Source of the DNA: Thalassotalea sp. PS06
Lineage (GTDB): Bacteria > Pseudomonadota > Gammaproteobacteria > Enterobacterales > Alteromonadaceae
Assembly (NCBI RefSeq): GCF_007197775.1
Contig: NZ_CP041638.1
Location: forward strand, 3,731,230 to 3,795,229
Direction of reading: 5' to 3'
Length of the DNA stretch: 64,000 bases
The notes under the pieces were generated by a model. That model ran no database searches, was not told the DNA's origin, and saw only the letters and a program-made list of their open reading frames with translations. Positions 26,667 to 36,248 of this stretch are shown here, piece by piece. Both the position numbers and the translations under genes were made by a program. Position 1 is the stretch's first letter. Each line of letters begins with the position of its first letter.

Positions 26667-27302
26667 CTAAGATTTTCGTAACCAAGATCTTCCACCAACT
26701 AATAAAATCAATGAAATGGCAAATATTAAAATAGAGCTTGGTTCCGGAATTTGCTGTGATGGATCATCGCTTTCGACAGCGTAAACGCCATCAAGGAAGT
26801 TACCAGAGAATCCCGTTTCCGGATTCACCGAGGTAAACCGAACCGTAGCCTCTGTACCGGTAGCCTCAAAGACCGTGGAAAACTCACTCCAGGTACCGAA
26901 TTCGTGATCGTCAAACGTCTGCGAAAACAGTACGTCGTCGCCGGCAAGCACTTCAAATAAAAACGCTTCGTCATCGAAACGAGCGCTATAGGCAAAGCCA
27001 ACTTCATAGAATGAACCGACATCAGACATAAACGTCTGCTCTATGGTCCAGGCTCCGTTTACTGGGCCCGCAGCATTGAGCTCTGCATGCTGAAAACCGC
27101 TAAATGCCATCGTACCGTTAGCCATGTGCCAGATCTCAATACTGGCGCCATCCCAACCATCAACGTCTTCACCAGAAAACCATTGCCAGCGACCTTCTTC
27201 AACAACTGGGTCTTCAAAGTCGCCATTAACCAACAGATTTGCATTCGCAAAAGGAGTACACAGTATTAACAGGGCAGGTAATAGCCATTGCTTAACTTTC
27301 AT
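26667..27302 (-). CDS. PEP-CTERM sorted exported protein B
   Basis: A 211-residue paralogue of protein A. The start at 27302 (MKVKQWLLPALLILCTPFANA) gives a clean signal peptide and has AAGG upstream, so the longer frame to 27341 is rejected. Shared blocks are LLVNGDFEDP, SIEIWHMANG, FQHAELNAAGPVNGAWTIEQ and VGFAYSARFDDEAFLFEVL. The tail is IPEPSSILIFAISLILL plus VGGRSWLRKS, ending in Arg/Lys as exosortase substrates do. The pair appears to be a recent tandem duplication that has diverged. Confidence 0.9.
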   Translation of the reverse strand: MKVKQWLLPALLILCTPFANANLLVNGDFEDPVVEEGRWQWFSGEDVDGWDGASIEIWHMANGTMAFSGFQHAELNAAGPVNGAWTIEQTFMSDVGSFYEVGFAYSARFDDEAFLFEVLAGDDVLFSQTFDDHEFGTWSEFSTVFEATGTEATVRFTSVNPETGFSGNFLDGVYAVESDDPSQQIPEPSSILIFAISLILLVGGRSWLRKS

Positions 27303-27529
27303 ACAACATACCTTAATAAATTGCTTTAACCGCGCAGCCAAATATTAACTACAGGACAGCCAGATGAGCACCTCTGCTCAACTAGCCCAGTGTTACAGCT
27401 ATTGATGTGAATTAACTAAACGGATATCTATGCAAGGCATATTCCAATTGTCGTAACCCGTTGATTTTTAATTTGCTTATGGTTTTACGGAAATGGCGAT
27501 TGTCAGTATTTGTAAAATAAACTGACACT

Positions 27530-28066
27530 TTAAAAGCGATATCCTACCCTGGCAAAGGCAGTAATAGAGAAACCCGTGTTGGTATCGTGGGGTAATACAG
27601 TGAAATCGAGGTGAAAGCCTTTTTTGTAAAAGCTTAAATAGGGCATAAAGTGGATAAAATCTTTACGGATGAATTCGGCGCTGGTATCGGAATAAAGAAT
27701 ATCAGAGCGATCCACATAGGTGATTGGCATCGATAGCGAAATTTTGTCCAAAAAAGAGTCTTCCAATGGGAAGTCCCGGGTTACGCCAATACCGATAGAA
27801 TTGTAATCCATCTCGTGGGAATCTTTCATTTTCCAAAGCTCGATATTAACCTGCCACTTTGGTGCAGGCTCATAAAAGTACCATTTAACCCCATAACCCT
27901 TATGATTTTCGTTGTACTCGAAATCCGGGTCAATAAACTCTTGGATGATAGCTTCCGTGTCATTCTTTTTAAGATGATCTGACCAACCCCCGAGTTTTAC
28001 TTCAAAGTCCATGGCAGTTACTGTCGATGAAAACAGTAGCAAAAGCAGCGATGCAAACTTTCCCAT
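27530..28066 (-). CDS. Small outer-membrane beta-barrel protein (PagP-like?)
   Basis: A 178-residue protein with signal peptide (MGKFASLLLLLFSSTVTA) and alternating aromatic/hydrophobic strands ending in ...TAFARVGYRF, the C-terminal Phe expected for BAM-dependent barrels. Segments such as NENHKGYGVKWYFYEP, VNIELWKMKDSHEMD, FMPYLSFYKKGFHLDFTVLP and DTNTGFSITAF recall the small 8-stranded PagP/lipid-A palmitoyltransferase group, but catalytic residues cannot be assigned with certainty. It is divergent enough that only barrel architecture is safe. It is not obviously in an operon. A 510-base gap with no gene I can see lies upstream. Confidence 0.6.
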   Translation of the reverse strand: MGKFASLLLLLFSSTVTAMDFEVKLGGWSDHLKKNDTEAIIQEFIDPDFEYNENHKGYGVKWYFYEPAPKWQVNIELWKMKDSHEMDYNSIGIGVTRDFPLEDSFLDKISLSMPITYVDRSDILYSDTSAEFIRKDFIHFMPYLSFYKKGFHLDFTVLPHDTNTGFSITAFARVGYRF

Positions 28067-28525
28067 AACTTCTGTCCTTGTTACGCGCGAAAAAATTGCG
28101 CAAAAAATCCTCTACACCTGAACTGCAGTGCATTTAATCTGTATTTAGATTTATTTATTTGGTAGCGCCAGGAATCAGCAGCTCGATATTTGTGTGGGCA
28201 ATTGCATTGAATCAACGAAAAACAAGACACCCATTGTCTGAAACGGGGGCCCTTTAGATAGGTTATTTGCCGGGGTAAAAGTCATTAGTTGTTATCCTGT
28301 TATTTCCTTGCTCCACGGAGCTCCCTCAAGGCAACGACAACAACATAAACAGCCTGAGAGACTTTTTATAATCCTAAGTATAGATAAAGAATGAAAAACG
28401 ACAGAAAAATGTTGGTTTTTTTTACACTTTTCATAAAAACCCAGGCTTTAATGAAAAATCTATTTGATTCAGACCCTTACTAAACAAGGGCTAGAGAGCT
28501 TAGAGAAAGATTTAGAAAGGGAAAA
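28067..28525. other. Gap with no gene seen
   Basis: About 460 AT-rich bases between the barrel gene and the peptidase terminator. I see small palindromes only (TTGCGCAA near 28097) and no ORF, RNA or repeat copy that I can support. It presumably holds the barrel gene promoter. Confidence 0.5.
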
Positions 28526-28566
28526 TAAAAAAAGGGAGGAAAGGAAAATAATTCCTCTCCTCCCCT
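28526..28566 (-). terminator. Terminator after the S9A peptidase
   Basis: On the minus strand GGGAGGA...GGAA and TTCC...TCCTCCC arms are followed by a T-rich run. It lies about 15-50 bases after the peptidase stop. Confidence 0.75.
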
Positions 28567-28579
28567 TATCAGAAAGATA

Positions 28580-30724
28580 TTAAAGTGCTTTTACGTCCAT
28601 GTTATAAAGCGTGAAACCAAAAATATCGGCATATTGTTCAATGGATTTCGACACTGGCGTACCCGCGCCATGGCCTGCATTGGTTTCAATGCGAATCAAT
28701 ACCGGGTTGTCACCCGCCTGCTTAGCCTGAAGCTCCGCCGCAAACTTAAAGGAGTGAGCCGGTACTACACGGTCATCATGATCACCTGTGGTAATCAAGG
28801 TAGCCGGGTACTCAACGCCTTCTTTAACGTTATGTAATGGCGAATAGCCATACAGATATTCAAACATTTCTTTGCTTTGATCTGACGTACCGTAATCGTA
28901 CGCCCAACCAGCACCTGATGTGAACTTGTGATAACGTAGCATGTCGAGAACACCTACCGCAGGTAGGGCTACTTTAAATAACTCAGGACGTTGCAACATA
29001 ACCGCACCAACCAGCAAACCACCGTTGGAACCACCACGTATAGCCAAGTGATCACTCGACGTGTACTTGCTATCAATCAGGTACTCTGCAGCTGCAATAA
29101 AGTCATCAAAAACATTTTGTTTTTGCTGCTGCGTACCGGCCTTGTGCCAGTCTTTACCGTATTCGCCACCGCCACGTAAGTTAGCTACTGCATAAACACC
29201 GCCTTGCTCCATCCAAACGCCGTTAGCAACGCTGAAAGAAGGTGTCAGGCTGATATTGAAACCGCCATAACCGTATAGGATGGTTGGGTTTTTACCGTTT
29301 AACTCAACGCCTTTTTTGTGGGTGATGATCATAGGTACCTTAGTACCGTCTTTTGAGGTGTAGAAAACCTGTTTAGAGACAAAATCATCGCTGTTGAACT
29401 TAGCGCCTGACGCAAAATAAACGTCAGATGCACCGCTGTTCACATCAAACGAGTAAATCGTGCCAGGGGTTTTATAGTTAGTGAAGCTGTAATATAAAAC
29501 CGTATCTTCTGGCTTACCGCTCAAGCCTGAAGCTGTACCGACATCTGGTAGCTGAATATCACGAAGTTTCTTACCTTGACGATCAAACTGCATCAGTTTA
29601 GTGGTTGCATCTACCATGTAGTGTGCATACAGATAACCACCGCCAGCAGAAGCCTTAAGCACGTTTTCAGATTCAGCAATCACGGGTTTCCAGTTTGCAG
29701 GTTCTGGATTATTCACATCCATGGCGACAACTTTCTGGTTTGGTGCTTCCAGGTTAGTGACCAGATACAAGGTATCGTCTTTACTATCTAGCATATAAGT
29801 ATCAGCACCCTGATCAGCCATAATGGTTTGCAACTGAGCATCGTCTTTGGTCAGGTCTAGCAAATGCAAATCGTTACCCGATGTTGACTGCGCACCAGAA
29901 ATTAATAAGAAGCGATCATCTTCCGAAACCTGAGCACCAACATAACGACGTTTTTGCTCATCGGTCGCACCGAAAATGACTTTGTCGTCAGCCTGAGCAG
30001 TACCGATTTGGTGATAATAGAGCTTGTGCTGATCCGTTTTCGCACTAAGCTCACTACCTTCAGGTTTGTCATAGCTGGAATAAAAGAAGCCTTCCTTACC
30101 TTTCCAGGAAATGCCTGAGAACTTGATGTTTTCCAGAGCTGGCTCTAATTGTTGTTTGGTTTCAGCGTCGATAATAATAATCTTACGCCAGTCGCTACCA
30201 CCTTCAGAAATGGCATAAGCGGCAATGCTGCCATCTTTCGAGAAGCTCAATTGCGCTAATGAGGTGGTGCCATCTTCGCTGAATTTATTCGGGTCAAGGA
30301 AGACTTCCGCTTCCCCATCGCCTTTTTGTCGATAAACCACATATTGGTTTTGCAAACCGTCATTTTTATAGAAATAGGTATATTCACCTTCTTTAAACGG
30401 TGCTGAATACTTCTCATAATTCCAAAGTTCGGTCAGACGTTTTTTCAAGGTATCGCGATAAGGGATATTATCCAGGTAATCGAATGTCACCTCATTTTCC
30501 GCTTTAACCCAGGCAGCGGTTTCTTCGCTACGATCATCTTCCAACCAACGATATGGGTCTGCCACTTTGGTGCCAAAATACTCATCAACAACGTCATCTT
30601 TACGTGTATCTGGATAAGTAATGGCGGTCGCCGCCTCAACGGTTTCCTTTTGCACGGTATTCTCCGGTTCGCTACCACAAGCTACCAAAAGCAGTGCACT
30701 TGCTATAAGACTTAAGTTTTTCAT
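28580..30724 (-). CDS. Prolyl oligopeptidase (S9A) lipoprotein
   Basis: Serine peptidase cutting after proline in short peptides. It has 714 residues. The N-terminus has a lipobox, LLLVACGSE, so it is anchored in the envelope. A seven-blade propeller domain (about residues 90-450) precedes the alpha/beta-hydrolase domain. The catalytic Ser is Ser566 in [12 protein letters not shown]. The Asp is in [12 protein letters not shown] and the His in [18 protein letters not shown] precedes the start. The chrA gene lies 21 bases upstream on the same strand, so one transcript is likely, with no evident functional link. Confidence 0.95.
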   Translation of the reverse strand: MKNLSLIASALLLVACGSEPENTVQKETVEAATAITYPDTRKDDVVDEYFGTKVADPYRWLEDDRSEETAAWVKAENEVTFDYLDNIPYRDTLKKRLTELWNYEKYSAPFKEGEYTYFYKNDGLQNQYVVYRQKGDGEAEVFLDPNKFSEDGTTSLAQLSFSKDGSIAAYAISEGGSDWRKIIIIDAETKQQLEPALENIKFSGISWKGKEGFFYSSYDKPEGSELSAKTDQHKLYYHQIGTAQADDKVIFGATDEQKRRYVGAQVSEDDRFLLISGAQSTSGNDLHLLDLTKDDAQLQTIMADQGADTYMLDSKDDTLYLVTNLEAPNQKVVAMDVNNPEPANWKPVIAESENVLKASAGGGYLYAHYMVDATTKLMQFDRQGKKLRDIQLPDVGTASGLSGKPEDTVLYYSFTNYKTPGTIYSFDVNSGASDVYFASGAKFNSDDFVSKQVFYTSKDGTKVPMIITHKKGVELNGKNPTILYGYGGFNISLTPSFSVANGVWMEQGGVYAVANLRGGGEYGKDWHKAGTQQQKQNVFDDFIAAAEYLIDSKYTSSDHLAIRGGSNGGLLVGAVMLQRPELFKVALPAVGVLDMLRYHKFTSGAGWAYDYGTSDQSKEMFEYLYGYSPLHNVKEGVEYPATLITTGDHDDRVVPAHSFKFAAELQAKQAGDNPVLIRIETNAGHGAGTPVSKSIEQYADIFGFTLYNMDVKAL

Positions 30725-30745
30725 GTTTCCCTTCTTTTTAAGGTT

Positions 30746-31918
30746 TTAATGTAGGACGCTTAGCGCTGCGCCCAGAACAATAAACAGAGCGACCAGATAA
30801 ATAACTGGCCACTTCATTTTCTTCAGTAAAAACAGACCGATAATGACAATCGCCATATCCAGACCATTTAGTACCGCACTGACAAACACAGGCTGGTAAA
30901 GTGCTGCGATCAGCAATCCAACCACAGCGGCATTGATGGCATCGACACAAGCGCTAACGCCGGGCTTGCTTGCCAGGCCAAACCAAGCATCTTTAAGCGC
31001 TATCACTAATAAAAATCCCGGTAAAAATATCGCTATCGTTGCCAATAATGCAAATAAAAATCCCTGTTCTGGGTTAATTTGCACGCCAAGGTAGGCGGCC
31101 ACTGAGAACATTGGCCCAGGTACGCCCTGTGCAGCGGCATATCCGGTTAAGAATTGATCGTTACTGATTAAACCCTCGAGGGTTTGTTGCAATAATGGCA
31201 GTACCACATGTCCACCACCAAACACCAGCGCACCGGATTGATAAAAAGCTGAGAAGGTTTGCCAGGCGGCGGAAAAAGATGCCATTAACGGTAAGCCAAT
31301 AAACAATACCACAAACCCAATCAATGGCCATTTGATAATCGCGCCTTTGCCGTTTGCGGATTTAACATCAGTGGAATGGGTTGTTTTGATTTTGCCGCGA
31401 TAAAGCCAACCTATCAACGCAGCGCCAATAAGTACCAGAAGCTGAATTCCCAGCCCCGGAATGGTGAGTAAAACCGCCGCACAAACAACGGCAATTCCCA
31501 CATGAAATCGCTGTTTGCAAAAATTGTTATACATGCCCAAAACCGCGTCGCTGACAACAACGACGGCGAAAAGCTTAAGACCATGGGTAATGCCCTGAAA
31601 TAAAGCGCTTTGTTCAAACTGAGAAGCAGCCGAAGAGAGCACATAAAGGAGAATAAATGAGGGTAGGGTAAAACCAACAAATGCCGCCAGACCACCGAGC
31701 AATCCGGCACGTTCTAAGCCAATAGCAAATCCAATCTGACTGGAGCCGGGACCAGGTAAAAACTGGGTCAGAGAAATCAGTTGGGCATAATGTTTATCAT
31801 CAACCCATTGTAATTTTTCCACGAAGGCATAACGAAAGTAACCAATATGAGCCACCGGCCCACCAAAGGAATAACAACCCAAAAGTAAAAAGCGCGCAAA
31901 GATTTCAAGAACTTGCAT
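30746..31918 (-). CDS. chrA: Chromate transporter ChrA
   Basis: A 390-residue inner-membrane CHR-family transporter with the two related halves of a long-chain ChrA. N-half motifs are CYSFGGPVAHIGYFR and LTQFLPGPGSSQIGFAIG. C-half motifs are SGALVFGGGHVVLPLLQQ and GVPGPMFSVAAYLGVQ. It exports chromate, or in some marine bacteria possibly sulfate or another anion. The hydrophobic text is continuous, about 10 helices. It is first in a pair with the S9A peptidase. No ChrB regulator is seen. Confidence 0.93.
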   Translation of the reverse strand: MQVLEIFARFLLLGCYSFGGPVAHIGYFRYAFVEKLQWVDDKHYAQLISLTQFLPGPGSSQIGFAIGLERAGLLGGLAAFVGFTLPSFILLYVLSSAASQFEQSALFQGITHGLKLFAVVVVSDAVLGMYNNFCKQRFHVGIAVVCAAVLLTIPGLGIQLLVLIGAALIGWLYRGKIKTTHSTDVKSANGKGAIIKWPLIGFVVLFIGLPLMASFSAAWQTFSAFYQSGALVFGGGHVVLPLLQQTLEGLISNDQFLTGYAAAQGVPGPMFSVAAYLGVQINPEQGFLFALLATIAIFLPGFLLVIALKDAWFGLASKPGVSACVDAINAAVVGLLIAALYQPVFVSAVLNGLDMAIVIIGLFLLKKMKWPVIYLVALFIVLGAALSVLH

Positions 31919-32029
31919 AGCGAAGTGAATATTACTAACAGAACATCAGAGTAAACCACTCAGCGAGAAATATATAGACACTTATCGTTAAACTGTTGCA
32001 AAAATACGTTAGAACAATTCGCTTTAGCT

Positions 32030-32842
32030 TTATTTAGGAAAAATCAGCGTGAAGATTAACCTCGCCCCCCAACCTTCCGGACCACCATTAGAACTGGCAA
32101 TGTGATAACGGAGTCCGCCACCAATACTAACGGTTTGGTCACCTATTTTAGCAACTTGGCTTACCATAAAGTTTACGGGCACTGCCCAATCCTCTGTTTC
32201 CCAGTTGTAAGTGGTCTCAGAATTGATCGTATAAGACATCGCAGTTTTGGTTGTATAAGATAAGAATGGCTGCATAAATGTTGTGTTCACATCAGGTCTG
32301 TCATCTTCGCCAGCAAAGCTCCAGATATGATTGAACAGACCACCATACGTCCATTGTCCATCTTGACGTAGGGCGACAGCAGTTGGTCCCGCGCCCCATT
32401 TATCAGCCGTGAGTAAATCATCGGAGCCTGTCGGTAATAGCAATACCGGACCTGCCCCTAATATCCAGCCGCTTTTGGTTGGTTGAACCGGGGAGAAGAA
32501 AAAGCTTTGTACCACATCGCCAATGCCAAACTGACTGCCAGCTCCGGGGAATATATCATCCTGAGAAATAACCGGAAGAATAGTTCTGGATATGACATTC
32601 CAGTCGTCATTCAAACTAATCGGTATCACCGGCTGAATATTAACCAGGTAACGGTCGCCGTCATCGCGGCCGCCAATATTGTGGTCGTAGTTAAATTGAA
32701 AAGGAACGCTTATTAATGAGGCTACCGGATTCGATAACTTCTTCGCCAATTCTTCATTTTCCGGGCTGGCCAGAGCACCTGAGGAATATGCGAGAAGCGA
32801 GGCGCTTACACCAAGAGTCACTAACGGGGCGTTTTTGAACAT
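32030..32842 (-). CDS. Outer-membrane transporter-like protein (MetA-pathway/phenol family)
   Basis: A 270-residue protein with signal peptide (MFKNAPLVTLGVSASLLAYS...) and a barrel-like body: FQFNYDHNIGGRDDGDRYLV, NIQPVIPISLNDDWNVISR, ILPVISQDD, FSPVQPTKSGWILGAGPVLL and a final LIFTLIFPK. I associate this with the Phenol_MetA_deg/transporter family of outer-membrane proteins of unknown substrate. The start at 32842 has GGAG at the right spacing, and a longer frame to 32908 is rejected. It is divergent from the TonB receptor gene, and one palindromic operator (32983) lies nearer to it. Confidence 0.8.
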   Translation of the reverse strand: MFKNAPLVTLGVSASLLAYSSGALASPENEELAKKLSNPVASLISVPFQFNYDHNIGGRDDGDRYLVNIQPVIPISLNDDWNVISRTILPVISQDDIFPGAGSQFGIGDVVQSFFFSPVQPTKSGWILGAGPVLLLPTGSDDLLTADKWGAGPTAVALRQDGQWTYGGLFNHIWSFAGEDDRPDVNTTFMQPFLSYTTKTAMSYTINSETTYNWETEDWAVPVNFMVSQVAKIGDQTVSIGGGLRYHIASSNGGPEGWGARLIFTLIFPK

Positions 32843-32982
32843 GATAACTACTCCAGGATGAAATGGCATTTCCTGATTAAACAGGGTGTTGCCGAACATT
32901 ACAATCATAGTTCAGCTCTATCGGATAACAAGCAAGGCGAGACAAAGTTAACAATGCTACCTATGGTATTCAGGCTCTTTTA

Positions 32983-32996
32983 TGCATACGTATTCA
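32983..32996. promoter_or_regulatory. LacI/MalR-like operator 3
   Basis: TGCATACGTATTCA, 14 bases, one base per arm off a perfect palindrome, in the divergent gap between the outer-membrane protein gene and the TonB receptor. Same core TRCATACGTATNCA as at glgP. Confidence 0.6.
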
Positions 32997-33168
32997 TAAC
33001 ATCAAGTCATAACCACAAGCTTGTAATCGAATGCATTGAATAATCGCTATACACTGGATGCAGCCCATTGAATTTATTGACTTGTTCCGACGATAGCTAA
33101 AAAAAACACCATGAGTTCAGAATGTTACGAAACACTTACTAGAAAATACGATGATTGCTCTGCACTTA

Positions 33169-33182
33169 TGAATACGTATGCA
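33169..33182. promoter_or_regulatory. LacI/MalR-like operator 4 upstream of the TonB receptor
   Basis: TGAATACGTATGCA, the reverse complement of operator 3, about 150 bases before the receptor start. The pair is 186 bases apart centre to centre, which would allow looping by a tetramer, although this is only a suggestion. Confidence 0.6.
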
Positions 33183-33325
33183 TTGGATAGTTCTTAAGGC
33201 TGTCAATTTTTATGATAAAGCTGTCCCATTCTCTAACCTGGGATAAAACAAACAATAAAAAACATTAGCACGGCAGCTGATTAATAAATTGATGGTTCAG
33301 GGATTGAACATCTGGGGAAAACAAT

Positions 33326-36199
33326 ATGTTTAATTTAAGCAAAGTCACTCTTGCATTGATGGCAAGTGGTGCTCTGGCTTTTTCTGCGCAAACCTATGCG
33401 CAGGAAGCTGAGAACGCCAGCCAGGAGTCAAATGAAGATGACATTGAAGTGATTGAGGTTACGGGTTTTAAAAGCTCGTTAATCAAATCCATTAACCAAA
33501 AGCGCTGGGCCGATACGGTATCCGAGCAAATCTCAGCCGATGACCTCGGCGGTCTTCCTGATGTTTCCATGGCCGATGCCTTAACCCGACTACCGGGTAT
33601 TGCTGCCGTGCGTACTGGTGGTCAGGCAGCAGAGATTAACATTCGTGGTCTGGGTGGTGGATTCGTATCATCCACATTAAATGGTCGCGAGCAGGTATCT
33701 ACCTCTGGTAGTCGTTCCATCGAATACGATCAGTACCCTTCAGAACTCATTTCTTCTGCTGCCGTTTATAAATCTTCGAAAGCCTCGCTTATCGAAGGTG
33801 GTGTTGCCGGTACCGTTGAGTTAAAAACCGCAAGTCCACTAGCAAACGAAGAACAGCATACGTTCAATGTTAACCTTCGTGGTATGTATAACGACCGTGC
33901 TTCAGAAGTTGCCGATGCCGAAGAATTTGGCCATCGCTTCAGCTTCTCTTACCAAGGACAATTTTTAGAAGAAACCTTAGGTGTCTCTCTTGGTTATGCG
34001 CGTCTTTACCAACCAGGTGTTGCGACTCAGTTTATCGGTTTTGCTTATAACGCTGATAAAGACCTGGATTTTCTGCCAAATGATATGGATGGTCCGGCTG
34101 ACGCTCCTGAAAATGAATACATCAGTGAAGGTTTTGAGCTTCAGCACTTAGGTGGTGAAGAGACCCGTAACGGTTATGTTGGTGCTATCGAATGGGCACC
34201 GAATGATACCTTTATCGTTCGCGCTGATGCCTTTGTTTCGCAATTTGACAGCGAATCCTTTGCCCGCGGCTTCCGTGTTAAGTTCGACGGAGAAACCGCT
34301 GCTATTTCTAACCCGGTTATCGTCGATAACTCGATGATTGGCGGTACAATCAACCGTAAGAGTAAAGGTAACAATACTCGTGTTGAGCTAGTCAATGATG
34401 ACAACCAGGATTTCGATGAAGTTCAAAGTTATGGTCTGAACCTGGACTGGCAAATTACTGATCAGTTAAACGCCAGCATGGATATCAGCTACTCAAGTGC
34501 CGAAAGCGAATTCCGTAACGGTCTGCTTTGGTCTTTAGTTGCTGAAGATGCCACCGTTGCCAACCCGGTTCTTGATCAGAACGTATCAATTTCTTATATG
34601 CTTAACGGCCTTAACCTACCGGATGTAGGTTTTAGTCAGGAAGATGCATTCACTGACATTGATCGCGTTATGGTCAGTAAATACGGTATTTACCCATATG
34701 AGAATACCGATGAATTAAAAGCCTATCGCCTTGATTTTAACTACGCCTTAGACAACGAATTCATCTCGTCTGTTGAATTTGGTGTTCGTTATTCAGATCG
34801 TGATTACAGCAGTGATCGCTCAGTATACGAATACGGTGCTGACAATAACTTCTCAAGCAGCGAGCCACCGCTACGTTTAACCGAAGATATGGTTGAAGTG
34901 GTTGATTGGGAGGGTGAGTTTGGTTATTTCCCGAGCTACCTGGCGATTGATTTAGACAAAGCGCTAAATGCCTGGTTCGGTAACGATATTCCACAACCAG
35001 TACAAACCTGGGGGGCGGATGAAGATGGCGTAATCAACAATTCTACCTCCTGGTCAGTACTGCAAAGTGGTGAAGTTTATGAAAAAATCTTCTCTGCTTA
35101 TGTCATGGCAAACCTTGACTTTGAGCTGTTCGATACTCCAATTAGCGGTAATGTCGGTATTCGTATGGTCGATACCGATCAAAGTGCTACGGCTCTGGAT
35201 AATGTAGGCGGCGTATTAGCTGCTGGTGCCCAGAACGTAATGGATGAAGTTGGCCTGGTTAACTCTAACTACGCACCAAAAGTAATCGGTCTTGAATATA
35301 CCGACTACCTGCCATCGATTAACTTAAACGCTCGTTTGACTGACGATTCGCAATTGCGTTTTGCTGCGGCGAAAGTAATGTCTCGTCCACCAATCAATCG
35401 CCTGGCTGCTGATCGTAGTGCTACGGTTGCCGATGACGGTAAAGTATCAGGTTCAAGTAACAACAGTCCTTTCCTGAAGCCGTTTTACGCTACTCAGTAT
35501 GACCTTTCATACGAATACTACTTCACCGAAACCGATGGTGCTGTTGCGGTTGCGTTGTTCTACAAAGACATTGAATCCTTCATTCAAAACCTGACGGTCA
35601 GCAACTTTGACTTTAGAGAAGCAGGCTTCTACGTACCGGAAACTATCGAAAACGAAACCACCGGTGTGGTTAGTGAAGTAGACCCGGTAGGTATCTACAG
35701 CACGGCTATCAATAACGAAGAAGGCGGTAACATCAAAGGTCTTGAGATTTCCTACACCCAGGTATTCTCATTCCTGCCGGAACTATGGTCTGGTTTAGGC
35801 CTTAGCCTGAGCTACTCACACACTAAGAGTGATGTTGAGCTAGTTACGGATCTCGCAGGTGGTTCTGTAGAACAATCACTGCCTGGACTTTCAGAGAACT
35901 TATTAACGTCAACGTTATTCTGGGAATACCAGGATTTCGAAACACGTGTGAGTGTTCGTTATCGTGACGAGTTCGTATCTGAGCAATGGGGTGTTAACCA
36001 GCAAATCGCTAACTTCGATGACGAAGTGGTTATTGACTATCAAGCTTCTTACAACATTACCGAGAAATTTGGAGCGTTATTCCAGGTTAATAACCTGACC
36101 GACGAGCCTACTCAAAGTTACTTCGGTAGTAAGCAGTTTTCCGGTACGACCCAGTATTTCGGTCGCCAATTTTACTTAGGTGTTACTTACTCGTTCTAG
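33326..36199 (+). CDS. TonB-dependent receptor, probable maltodextrin uptake
   Basis: A 957-residue outer-membrane transporter. A signal peptide (MFNLSKVTLALMASGALAF...) ends near YAQ/AE. A TonB-box-like stretch DDIEVIEVTGF precedes the plug (VSMADALTRLPGIAAVRTGG, EINIRGLGGG). The barrel ends ...FYLGVTYSF. The subfamily resembles the TonB-Xanth-Caul type used for glycans. It imports a substrate across the outer membrane by TonB energy, and maltodextrin is inferred from the pullulanase 49 bases downstream and the glgP-type operators upstream. Its N-terminus has no SusD partner. Confidence 0.93.
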   Translation: MFNLSKVTLALMASGALAFSAQTYAQEAENASQESNEDDIEVIEVTGFKSSLIKSINQKRWADTVSEQISADDLGGLPDVSMADALTRLPGIAAVRTGGQAAEINIRGLGGGFVSSTLNGREQVSTSGSRSIEYDQYPSELISSAAVYKSSKASLIEGGVAGTVELKTASPLANEEQHTFNVNLRGMYNDRASEVADAEEFGHRFSFSYQGQFLEETLGVSLGYARLYQPGVATQFIGFAYNADKDLDFLPNDMDGPADAPENEYISEGFELQHLGGEETRNGYVGAIEWAPNDTFIVRADAFVSQFDSESFARGFRVKFDGETAAISNPVIVDNSMIGGTINRKSKGNNTRVELVNDDNQDFDEVQSYGLNLDWQITDQLNASMDISYSSAESEFRNGLLWSLVAEDATVANPVLDQNVSISYMLNGLNLPDVGFSQEDAFTDIDRVMVSKYGIYPYENTDELKAYRLDFNYALDNEFISSVEFGVRYSDRDYSSDRSVYEYGADNNFSSSEPPLRLTEDMVEVVDWEGEFGYFPSYLAIDLDKALNAWFGNDIPQPVQTWGADEDGVINNSTSWSVLQSGEVYEKIFSAYVMANLDFELFDTPISGNVGIRMVDTDQSATALDNVGGVLAAGAQNVMDEVGLVNSNYAPKVIGLEYTDYLPSINLNARLTDDSQLRFAAAKVMSRPPINRLAADRSATVADDGKVSGSSNNSPFLKPFYATQYDLSYEYYFTETDGAVAVALFYKDIESFIQNLTVSNFDFREAGFYVPETIENETTGVVSEVDPVGIYSTAINNEEGGNIKGLEISYTQVFSFLPELWSGLGLSLSYSHTKSDVELVTDLAGGSVEQSLPGLSENLLTSTLFWEYQDFETRVSVRYRDEFVSEQWGVNQQIANFDDEVVIDYQASYNITEKFGALFQVNNLTDEPTQSYFGSKQFSGTTQYFGRQFYLGVTYSF

Positions 36200-36248
36200 C
36201 CACAGGCTAAATCGATAACTCTAAGTAACGACTGAATAAGGAATAATA

